A stretch of DNA of 16,436 bases from an uncultured Clostridia bacterium. GTDB lineage: Bacteria; Bacillota; Clostridia; TANB77; CAG-508. Position numbers and translations under genes: made by a program. The stretch covers positions 1 to 16,436 of the forward strand of contig CALYAH010000130.1 in NCBI GenBank assembly GCA_944393455.1, in the 5' to 3' direction. Positions 8,373-15,784 of this stretch are shown here, piece by piece (the stretch's first letter is position 1; every line of letters starts with the position of its first letter). Under the pieces are notes generated by a model. That model saw only the letters and a list, made by a program, of their open reading frames with translations, made no database searches and had not been told where the DNA came from.

Positions 8373-9255
8373 ATGAGTACAAATTTTGCTATAATAGGTC
8401 GGAGATTTGCGAATTATAAAGTTAGCCCAAATGCTAGCAGAAGATGGAAATAGAGTTTATACGTATGGATTAGAAAAAGCAGAGGAATTAAAAAATAGGA
8501 AAAATATCATATTTTGTGAAAAACTAAGTAAAGCAATTCCAGAAGATGTAGAAGTTGTTATAGGACCAATACCTTTCTCGAGTAATGGAATAAATATTAA
8601 TACACCGTTTAGTGAAAAAGAAATATCAATAAGAGAGCTAATGCATTATTTAAATGCTAAGATATTGATTGCAGGAAGTATAACACCAGACGTTTATGAT
8701 ATGGCAAATGACGAATATATAGAAATCATAGACATTATGAAGAGAGAAGAACTAGCTGTATTAAATACAATTTCCACAGCAGAAGGAACAATAGAAATTG
8801 CAATAGCAAATACTAATAAAATTATACATGGTAGTAATGTTTTAATATTAGGATTTGGAAGAATTGGAAAAGTGCTAGCTAGAAAGATGGCTGGATTGTC
8901 AGCAAAGGTAACATGTGCAGCTAGAAAAGATGAAGACTTAGCTTGGATTAGAGCTTATGGACATAAAGTAACAAACATTAACTTTTTAGGAGAAAACTTA
9001 GCAAATTATGATATAATTATTAATACTGTACCACATTTAATTTTAACAAAAGAAAGAATGGAGTATGTAAAAAAAGAATGCCTTTTAATTGACTTAGCAT
9101 CTAATCCAGGAGGAATAGACAAAAAAACGGCCAAGGACAAAAAATTAAAATTAATATGGGCATTAGCGCTTCCAGGAAAAGTAGCACCAGTCACAACAGC
9201 AGAATTTATTAAAGATACAGTTTACAATATTTTAAAAGAAGTATATGAAAAATAA
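8373..9255 (+). CDS. dpaA: Dipicolinate synthase subunit A, reading frame broken at a CGG codon (+1)
   Basis: With C8400 skipped the product is 293 residues, the length of Bacillus SpoVFA (about 297). Subunit A oxidises the dihydrodipicolinate-derived intermediate to dipicolinic acid in the mother cell during sporulation. Seen: MSTNFAIIG then GDLRIIKLAQML (the family's N-terminal IGGD(L/x)R motif), a Rossmann loop LGFGRIG (Gly160, 162, 165), NTVPH, DLASNPGGID and ALPGKVAPVTTAEF. In the unshifted frame the protein ends after about 25 codons. The strong AGGAGGG and the conserved N-terminal residues both lie upstream of the break, so starting later at 8407 would lose the first strand and glycines. 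No dpaB follows; the next gene is uppP behind a palindrome. The partner subunit may be elsewhere, or an electron-transfer flavoprotein may serve. Confidence 0.93.
8397..8403 (+). other. Putative +1 recoding site GGT-CGG-A in dpaA
   Basis: The upstream frame reads Ile-Ile-Gly (GGT 8397-8399) and then CGG 8400-8402. The downstream frame requires GGA 8401-8403. Skipping the C gives Gly9-Gly10-Asp11, the conserved start of the family. The break has the same form and phase as the one in polA. Confidence 0.5.
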
Positions 9256-9261
9256 TAGATG

Positions 9262-9379
9262 TGTTTTAAGATGTTTTTTGGGACGGAGTAAAAAAACATC
9301 TTAAGAATAAAAAAGAAATTAAAAGATAAGAAATGAAAAAGATGTTTTTTTACTCCGTCCAAAAAAACATCTTAAAACA
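9262..9379. repeat. 118-base nested palindromic element
   Basis: The arms 9262-9302 and 9339-9379 are 41 bases each and are reverse complements with one mismatch. Each arm is itself a hairpin: AAGATGTTTTTT pairs with AAAAAACATCTT around a loop containing GGACGGAGT. The 36-base centre is A-rich. The element fills the gap between dpaA and uppP and could fold as one long hairpin or two smaller ones. It may act as a bidirectional terminator or be a miniature inverted-repeat element. No clear target duplication is seen. Confidence 0.75.
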
Positions 9380-9400
9380 TACAAAGGAAGGAAGAGAAAT

Positions 9401-10255
9401 ATGGTATTAGAAGTAATAAAAGCTATTTTATTTGGAATTGTAGAAGGAATTACAGAATGGCTACCAATTAGTAGTACAGGACATTTGATACTAGTTGAAC
9501 AGTTTTTAAAATTTAAGGAAGTATCACCAGAATTTTGGGATATGTTCCAAGTTGTTATACAATTTGGTGCCATTCTAGCGGTAGTTATTCTATATTTCAA
9601 AAAAATATGGCCATTTACTAAAGAAAAGGAAAAAGCAATTAAGCAAACTGGTATATTATCTTATTTTAATAAAGATATTATGAGCTTATGGGGGAAAATT
9701 TTAGTTGGATGTGTACCAGCAGCGGTAATAGGATTACTTTTTGATGATGTCTTTGAAGCATTATTTTATAATCCATTTTGTATTGCCATTGCATTAATTG
9801 TATTTGGTATTGCTTTTATAGTAATAGAAAACTGGAATAAAAATAGAAAAAGTAAAAAGGAAACAAGTTCACAAATTACATATAAAGATGCACTAATTAT
9901 TGGAGTTTTCCAACTATTAGCAGCTATCTTTCCAGGAACATCACGTTCTGGTGCAACGATTATAGGAGGACTATTAATAGGATTATCAAGACCAAATGCA
10001 GCAGAGTTTACGTTTTATTTAGCCATACCAACTATGCTAGGAGCAAGTTTATTAAAACTAGTTAAATTCGGATTTGCTTTTACAGGGATTGAATAGATAG
10101 TTTTATTAGTTGGAATGGTAGCATCTTTCCTAGTTTCTATTGTTGTAATAAAATTCTTAATGGATTATATTAAGAAACATAATTTTAAACCATTTGGATA
10201 TTATAGAATTATACTTGGAATCTTAGTTTTAGGATATTTCTTTTTAGTAAAATGA
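9401..10255 (+). pseudogene. uppP: Undecaprenyl-diphosphate phosphatase (UppP/BacA) interrupted by an in-frame TAG
   Basis: UppP recycles the lipid carrier undecaprenyl diphosphate to the monophosphate for wall synthesis. The membrane protein shows the family motifs EGITEW (Glu15, Glu19), LPISSTGH (21-28) and GTSRSG (179-184), with the catalytic-region Arg182 encoded by CGT. A TAG at 10094-10096 replaces codon 232. The same frame then runs on to TGA 10253-10255 with 52 more residues (LVGMVASFLVSIVVIKF, FGYYRIILGILVLGYFF), the last two membrane helices. The full span of 284 codons matches the family. Stopping at TAG loses those helices. The cause may be a nonsense mutation, readthrough or a base error. 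Start ATG is preceded by AAGGAAGG at 9384-9391. Unlike polA and dpaA there is no frame change and no CGG here. Confidence 0.85.
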
Positions 10256-10262
10256 TACAAGT

Positions 10263-10290
10263 GGGACAGAGCAAATCTGTCTCATTTTTT
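10263..10290 (+). terminator. Intrinsic terminator (repeat copy 2)
   Basis: GGGACAGAGCAAATCTGTC followed by TCA and six T, with the same stem, loop and tail as at 5018-5046. It stands 7 bases after the distal TGA of uppP, not after the TAG, which supports 10255 as the original gene end. Confidence 0.85.
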
Positions 10291-10318
10291 GTTATAGAAA
10301 AGTTGATTTCTTATAGAG

Positions 10319-10347
10319 TTGAATATTATGTAAAATTATGATATAAT
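10319..10347 (+). promoter_or_regulatory. Sigma-A type promoter with extended -10
   Basis: TTGAAT (10319-10324), a 17-base spacer and TATAAT (10342-10347). TG at 10339-10340 gives an extended -10 (TGnTATAAT). Transcription would begin near 10354, about 35 bases before ATG 10388. Confidence 0.75.
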
Positions 10348-10387
10348 CAATGCATTAAAATTATAGAAAGGAGAGTATTTAAACAAT

Positions 10388-11164
10388 ATGGAAAACAAAA
10401 GAAGAATACCAAATGCAACTTCATGTCGGAATGGAATTATATTTATTTCAGGAATAACAAATAAGTTAGTGGTAAAAAGTTATTATGATAGTGATACAAA
10501 CACTATTGAAACACTAACTAGGTGGTATACAGATTTTACATTAAGGAGAAAAATAGATTATGATTTAAAAGAACCAGAGATACGGGAAGAAAAACTACAT
10601 GGAAAAGCAGTATGGTGCATAAACCTTGTGTTAATAGTATATAGTGCATTAATAGCTAGAAATATAAATTATACATTGGGTGCATTGTATTATTCTTTCA
10701 TGGTTTCTAAATACCTGTACGTATGCATTCAGAAGAGTTTTAAAATGAAGATATTAAATGGTCAAGAAAAAGAAGAGGCTAGATATCATTCAGCAGAGCA
10801 TATGGTGTTGAATGCCTATCGAAAATTAGGAAAAGTTCCTTCGTTAGAAGAAATAAAAACTTTTTCTAGATTTAGTGAATACTGTGGAATTAGAATTATA
10901 GCAAGCAGAATTATAGAATTTGTACCTATTTCACTAGCTATAGCTTTTTATGATAAAATTAATATTATAGTGTATGTATTGATTTTTATTATTAGCTGGA
11001 TACTGAGTAAAGAAATGTTAAAAAAAGACTTTATTAAAGTCGAACAAATCTTATTTACTGAACCACCCACTGATTTGGAACTAAAAGTTGCTATAAAAGG
11101 TTTAGAGACTTTGTTAAACGAAGAAAAAGAGATTAAAGAAATAATTATGTTGTTTGAATACTAA
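10388..11164 (+). CDS. Divergent DUF1385 (YqhQ-like) membrane protein
   Basis: 258 residues. The C-terminal half carries DUF1385 marks: RYHSAEHMVLNAY (His134, Glu137, His138), FSRFSEYCG (Cys166) and the tail TEPPTDLELKVAIKGLE. Hydrophobic stretches lie near 76-92, 95-114, 173-188 and 191-207. The N-terminus (PNATSCRNGIIF) is far from the usual GGQAV(I/M)EGV motif of YqhQ, so this is a distant paralog. Function is unknown; the family is membrane-bound and typical of Firmicutes. GGAG at 10370-10373 is 14 bases before ATG, a long spacing, but I see no better start. It has the only two CGG codons in the window (codons 14 and 66) that do not need a frame change. It stands alone between a promoter and a bidirectional terminator. 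Confidence 0.7.
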   Translation: MENKRRIPNATSCRNGIIFISGITNKLVVKSYYDSDTNTIETLTRWYTDFTLRRKIDYDLKEPEIREEKLHGKAVWCINLVLIVYSALIARNINYTLGALYYSFMVSKYLYVCIQKSFKMKILNGQEKEEARYHSAEHMVLNAYRKLGKVPSLEEIKTFSRFSEYCGIRIIASRIIEFVPISLAIAFYDKINIIVYVLIFIISWILSKEMLKKDFIKVEQILFTEPPTDLELKVAIKGLETLLNEEKEIKEIIMLFEY

Positions 11165-11191
11165 AAGAATCTCAAAATTGAGATTCTTTTT
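11163..11191. terminator. Bidirectional intrinsic terminator between convergent genes
   Basis: AAAAGAATCTCAA (11163-11175) pairs perfectly with TTGAGATTCTTTT (11178-11190). A-runs on the left and T-runs on the right serve both strands. It overlaps the stop of the plus gene (10388-11164) and directly follows the TAG of the minus gene (11192-11449). Confidence 0.85.
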
Positions 11192-11449
11192 CTATTCAAT
11201 TTTTCTTTCTCGTCTGTCAGTTGAATTAGAATTATTATTAGAACACATCTTTTCATATTCTTTACATTTAATCTTATAATCCATTTGCATGCATAAATAT
11301 CGATAATAACAATAAGCCTGCTCATATTGCATCATAGGGTTAAACATAGGATCTTTATATAAATCGTTCATATCCATTCCAATATTTGGTGGAGGCATAT
11401 TATAATCCATAAAAGGTGGCATATAAGCATTATTAAAATCTCTTTCCAT
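11192..11449 (-). CDS. Small Met/Pro/Tyr-rich protein coupled to ylbJ, function unknown
   Basis: 85 residues, not recognised. The N-terminal half is rich in Met, Pro, Asn and Asp (MPPFMDYNMPPPNIGMDMND). The middle is Tyr/Cys-rich (YEQAYCYYRYLCMQMDYKIKC). The tail is charged and polar. There is no signal peptide or membrane segment. It begins 12 bases after the ylbJ stop, and its AAGGAG overlaps that TAA stop (TGTAAGGAGATGATTTCATG on the minus strand), so translation is probably coupled. The composition recalls small spore-coat or spore-associated proteins, and the ylbJ neighbourhood supports a sporulation role; that is inference. The TAG stop is followed at once by the terminator, so TAG works as a stop here. 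Confidence 0.7.
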   Translation of the reverse strand: MERDFNNAYMPPFMDYNMPPPNIGMDMNDLYKDPMFNPMMQYEQAYCYYRYLCMQMDYKIKCKEYEKMCSNNNSNSTDRRERKIE

Positions 11450-11461
11450 GAAATCATCTCC

Positions 11462-12517
11462 TTACAAATCAAAATTAAAAAAAGGAAGAACATTAATAAA
11501 AATATATGTATAAAAAGCAGCTAATAGACCATGTAAAAGTTTGCCATATAAATAAGGTTTTATAGACAAATCTGTTTTAGAAGTTATACTTAAAACCTGT
11601 AATAAAACTGAAATACCACCAAAACCAAGCAAAAATGCTGTGAAAATAATATTAATAGAAAGTTTTTTACAAGCAATACTAGAAATAGTATTAATTCCAT
11701 TCGTTATTTCCAAAAAACCGCTAAATAGAGGAGTGATAAAAGAGGTATCTATATTAAGTGTATGAAAAAGTGGTGATATTAAACTAGATAAAATATTTAA
11801 AATTCCACTAGCTTTTAAAATGGAAATAATGCTAGAAAATATAACAACGAAGCCCCCAATTAATAAGATAGTAGATGTACTACTAGTAATACTTTCAGCC
11901 AAAATTTCTCCTAAATTAGAAAAAGAAACTGTTTTGGTATTTGACATGCCGGAATTAGATAGATTGGAATAATTAGAAGACATTTTAACACGTTTCCAAA
12001 AACGAAATATTATACCAACTGTAATGCAGGCTAAAATATGAGTAATAAAAAGTAAAATACCAATAGTTGTGTTTCTAAACATTAAAATACCAACAGTTCC
12101 AATGATAAAAAGAGGTCCAGAATTGTTAGTAAAACTAAGTAACCTCTCACATTCTTCTTTAGTACAAATATTATTTTGCCTAAAGTTAGCAGCAATTTTA
12201 GCCCCTACTGGATAGCCACTTATTATTCCCATAATAAAAGCAAAAGCACCTTCACCACGCACATTAAAAAGTGGTTTCATATATTTATTTAAGATATTTC
12301 CTAATTGAGTAACAATATTTGTATGCATTAATAATTCAGTTGCTACAAAAAAAGGAAAAAGAGAAGGCACAACAGAATTTGCCCAAAGAGATAAACCTGA
12401 TTTAACAGCAGGTAAATTGCTTTTAGAAAAGAATAATAAACAAAAAGTAAAAAATAAAAAAACTAGAGGAATAAAGTTTCTCTTTAATTTGATAACATAA
12501 AAATTACTTTTCAACAT
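11462..12517 (-). CDS. ylbJ: Sporulation integral membrane protein YlbJ
   Basis: 351 residues with about eight or more hydrophobic helices, of the nucleoside-recognition (Gate) domain family. Seen: GLSLWANSVVPSLFPFFVATELL, ending near residue 65 (the first Gate-type segment), IMGIISGYPVGAKIAA, LLSFTNNSGPLFIIGTVG, and a second Gate-type unit later (ILLIGGFVVIFSSII, SGFLEITNGIN, GFGGISVLLQVLS). In Bacillus, YlbJ is needed for heat-resistant spores. The protein is slightly shorter than the roughly 400 residues I recall for Bacillus. The start (minus-strand ATG 12517-12515) has AGGAGGA at 12525-12531. It is the first gene of a two-gene unit with the small protein downstream. I could not identify a sigma-E promoter with confidence. 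Confidence 0.88.
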   Translation of the reverse strand: MLKSNFYVIKLKRNFIPLVFLFFTFCLLFFSKSNLPAVKSGLSLWANSVVPSLFPFFVATELLMHTNIVTQLGNILNKYMKPLFNVRGEGAFAFIMGIISGYPVGAKIAANFRQNNICTKEECERLLSFTNNSGPLFIIGTVGILMFRNTTIGILLFITHILACITVGIIFRFWKRVKMSSNYSNLSNSGMSNTKTVSFSNLGEILAESITSSTSTILLIGGFVVIFSSIISILKASGILNILSSLISPLFHTLNIDTSFITPLFSGFLEITNGINTISSIACKKLSINIIFTAFLLGFGGISVLLQVLSITSKTDLSIKPYLYGKLLHGLLAAFYTYIFINVLPFFNFDL

Positions 12518-12567
12518 AATTAAATCCTCCTATTATAAATTCTATTATTGAACTTCAAATTTATGAA

Positions 12568-12596
12568 TTGAAATGGCTATAAAAGTATGTTAGAAT
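12568..12596 (+). promoter_or_regulatory. Sigma-A type promoter for the repeat-protein operon
   Basis: TTGAAA (12568-12573), a 17-base spacer and TAGAAT (12591-12596), with TG at 12588-12589 giving an extended -10. The start of transcription would be near 12603, leaving a leader of about 85 bases before ATG 12688. A second TATAAT at 12628-12633 has no -35. Confidence 0.65.
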
Positions 12597-12687
12597 AAGT
12601 TTAAATAAAAAGAGATATAAACCAAAATATAATTTGATATGTTAAACTGATTGCCAAAGAAGATATTAACAAAGGGGATTTAAGAGA

Positions 12688-15600
12688 ATGGAAGAACAAA
12701 TAGAAGAATTTTTAAAAGAACATAATTTAGAATTGCCAGAAGAAAATATTGAAGAAAATATTTCTAAAATAGTTGAAAAATTTAAGCAAGAAGTAATTGT
12801 AAATATGCCTGAACAAGAAAAAGAGGAATATTTTGAAGAACTAACAAGAGATTTAATAAAGTTTACTATCTTAAGGTTGCCAGAAGAGAAGCGAAAGCAA
12901 TATCTAAAAACTATGTCTGATGATTTTTATAAAATAGATATAATAATGGAAATACCAATAGAAAAAAGAGGAGAATATGTAAGTGTCGTATCTGATAATC
13001 TGGATAAAGAATTTATAATAAAAAGTTTGCCGATGAAAGAACGAGGACAATATATAAGTTTATTACCAGAAGATTATCATAAAGTGCAAATAATAGAAAG
13101 CTTACCAGAATCAGAAAGAGGGCAATACATAAGTTTATTATCAGAAGACTTTGATAAAATGGAAATAATAAAAAACTTACCAGAATCAGAAAGAGTAGAA
13201 TATATAAGTTTATTTTCAGAAGATTTTTTTAAAAAGGAAATAATAGAAAGTTTACCAGTAGAAGAAAGAGGGCAATACATAAGTTTATTATCAGAAGACT
13301 TTGAAAAAATGGAAATAATAAAAAGCTTACCAGAATCAGAAAGAGGACAATATATAAAAGAATTAGAATACGGTTTTAATAGAGAAGAAATACTAGAGAC
13401 TTTATCAGAAGAAGAAAGAGAAAAGTATAGTAAATTATTAGAAGAATTAAAAGAGCAAGAAGAATCATATGAAAAAGAAAATTGGACATTCTTGCCAGAG
13501 AGTGAAGAAGAAATACAACAAATCTTAAACCTTCCTGATGAAGAATTATTTGAATATATTCAAAAATTAATAATGCTAGATGATAAGAAAAAAATAATTT
13601 CAAAGATGTCAGAAGAGCAAAAAGAAAACTATTTAAAATATACTACAGATTCATTTGAAATAATTGATATAATAAAAACTTTACCAAAAGAAAAAAGAGA
13701 GCAATATATAAATCTGATAACTTTTGACCAAGATAAAGTAGAATTTATAAGAGAATTATCAATAGAAAAAAGAGAAAAATATATAGAAGAATTAAATGAC
13801 GAAGAACTTAAACTAGAATTAATAAAAGAATTACCAGAAGAAGAGAGAACTAAACTAATTCCAAAAGTTATGATTCTAAATACTAAAAAAGAAATAATAT
13901 TAAGCCTATCAGAAGAGAATCAAGATAAATATATAGGCTCAATAACTGATGATTTTGAAAAAGAAAATATAATGTCTGAATTGCCGGATAAAATGAAAGT
14001 TAAATATCTTCCACTAATAGAATCAGAGCTTTATAAAAGAGAATTGTTAAAAGAAATAAAAGATAAAGATTTAATATTAAGCTTAGATGAAGCAGATTTA
14101 AATCTATATAGAGAAGAAATGGAGAATACAAAATTCATAAAAGAGAATATAGAAACATTTATGGCAAAATCTGGTATAGATACTGAAGAAGATGTAAAAA
14201 AATATAAAGAAATATTATCAAGGTTAGAAGAAAAAAATGCAGATATATATAAAACTATTAATTTTAAAATTTTAGATTCAAAGTATGTTGAGTTGTTTGG
14301 AGAAAGCAAGATAAACCAATTATCATGTTATCCTGAAGTGCAAAAAAAACTACTGACATTAGGAGATAAAGAACTAAAGCTTACAGTGAAATGTGTTGAG
14401 CAATTAGAGAAAAACGAAAATACAGGAGACTGGACACCTCTAGCAGATAAAGTTATTACTAACTTAAGTAATGGTGAATATAATGAGCTAGTGCAAAACA
14501 TAGGAGATATAGAAACTTTAAATATAAAAGATTTGACTAAAATAATACAAAAACCGAATATGTTTAATATAAGACAAGTAGAAGAAATTCCAAAATTTGA
14601 AGAAATTAGAAAAAAACAATGTGAAGAATGGATAAATAGTACTTATATTATTAATAAAAAAACAGCAGTATTAGAAAAACTTTTTGGGCAAGACATTAAA
14701 GAGGCTCAAGAAATAGTAAGTAAATATGAAGAAAGTATTGATAAAATAGAAAATAAAGAATGTAAAACTTATGTAAAAGCATTAAAGGAGATAATAACTA
14801 CAAATGATAAACAAATGCTAGAAAAGATTTTTGATAAAACAAAAGAAACAAAAAATATAGATTTAATACAAATGGAAAGAACTTTAAAAACAGAATATGG
14901 AAAATTACTAAATAATGATTTACTTACAACTAAAGAACTAGAGAAAAATGAAGAATATGAAAATGTGTATGAAGCAGGAACAGACTTTAAAATATTAATG
15001 ACATCAGTTGGAGCATACTCACGAGAAGAAACTAAGAATTATAAAGAAGATTGGAATAGGCCAGCAATAAGCTCACAACATTTTTGTACAAGTTATATAA
15101 GAAATGATATGCTTCGGTATGGCACCAATAAATTCAATTTGTTATGGATTTAGTAATATGGATGGAGAAACTTTATTGCTTGAACGGAGCAGAAGATATG
15201 GCATCTAATATTTCTGGATTTGTTTCAGAAGCTTATAGAAATGAAAAATATTTTGATCCAAATGATTTAATAAATAATACTAAAGGACATAATGAATTAG
15301 ATTTTAGTAGAATTCAAAAAGGAGAGAAAAAACAACCAGATTATATCTTAACCTTTAGAAAAAATAACGAAATAAATAATATGGAAGAGGCATTAAAAGC
15401 ACAAAAACAGTGGGAAGATAAATTACCAATTGTGGTTGTAGATATTGATAAATGTATTAAGCAAGAAAAACAAAAGATATATGGGGACGAAAAAAGCAAA
15501 GGGTTGAAATATGAATATGAAAAGAATCCTACAAAAGAAAATGCTAAAAAATTGTATTATGCTGTAAGAAATAATACAATTACTTGCAAAAGATGGGATT

Positions 15601-15782
15601 TACCAAAAGAATTCGAAGATATAGATTTAGAAGAATTAAGGGAAAAATTTGAAGAAAAAGAAATTGGAATAAATACTTTACAAGAAGCTTATAATCAAAC
15701 AACTGCGCAAGAAAGAAAAAATGAAATGTCAAAAATCCAAAGGATATATAATCAAATAAAAGATATTACAAAGGAGAAATAA
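12688..15782 (+). CDS. Giant 25-residue-repeat protein with a conserved C-terminal domain; two +1 frame breaks
   Basis: 1030 residues when the C is skipped at both 15115 and 15185. Residues about 36-455 are helical repeats of exactly 25 residues (consensus LPExERxxYIxxLxEDFxKxEII), with Pro or Ser at 65, 90, 115, 140, 165, 190, 215, 240 and again at 283, 308, 333, 358, 383, 408, 433, so two arrays probably form an alpha-solenoid. Residues about 455-770 are charged and helical. The C-terminal domain (about 775-1030) contains SSQHFCTSYIRNDML, GMAPINSICYGFS, GETLLLE, GAEDMASNISGF, INNTKGHNELDF and KQPDYILTFR, then VVVDIDKCI. It resembles uncharacterised Clostridia proteins I recall but cannot name. 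Unshifted reading stops at TAG 15151. Both restored junctions fall on Gly. There is no signal peptide, so it is probably cytoplasmic; the function is unknown. A GGGG-type RBS at 12673-12676 precedes ATG. Confidence 0.8.
12802..14052 (+). repeat. Array of 75-base coding repeats (25-residue units)
   Basis: About fifteen units in two blocks (first up to about 13440, second from about 13522). Two double units, 13102-13176 and 13252-13326, are almost identical in DNA, including ATAAGTTTATTATCAGAAGA, showing a recent 150-base duplication. The remaining units are diverged but keep exact 25-residue spacing. Confidence 0.85.
15112..15118 (+). other. Putative +1 recoding site CTT-CGG-T in the repeat protein
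   Basis: Leu809 (CTT 15112-15114) is followed by CGG 15115-15117. The next frame needs GGT 15116-15118 to continue with GMAPINSICYGFS. The nine-base core GCTTCGGTA is identical to the polA site. Confidence 0.48.
15182..15188 (+). other. Putative +1 recoding site GAA-CGG-A in the repeat protein
   Basis: In the frame entered at 15116, Glu832 (GAA 15182-15184) is followed by CGG 15185-15187, and the next frame needs GGA 15186-15188 (Gly833) to continue GAEDMASNISGF. Without the shift a TAA follows at 15206. This second event is only 70 bases after the first, and both are needed to reach the C-terminal domain. Confidence 0.48.
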
Positions 15783-15784
15783 TA

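Noticed and set aside
9401..10255. Genome-wide reassignment of TAG to an amino acid, suggested by the TAG in uppP
   Set aside because: TAG ends the small minus-strand gene directly before its terminator and probably ends the TPR gene, so it works as a stop. The uppP case is better seen as a single event.
12515..12690. Sigma-E promoter for ylbJ and TATAAT near its RBS
   Set aside because: The TATAAT-like run abuts the Shine-Dalgarno site, too close to be a promoter, and CATA boxes upstream lack a convincing partner at the right spacing.
12802..14052. CRISPR-like array suspected from regular DNA repeats
   Set aside because: The 75-base periodicity is in frame and encodes 25-residue protein repeats without spacers.
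2072..15187. CGG simply meaning Gly as a normal triplet
   Set aside because: Reading CGG as a three-base codon does not repair the frame; four bases must be used or one skipped at each of the four places.
15144..15782. Separate gene starting at 15144
   Set aside because: No RBS precedes this ATG-like start, and the upstream protein joins it naturally through the CGG sites.
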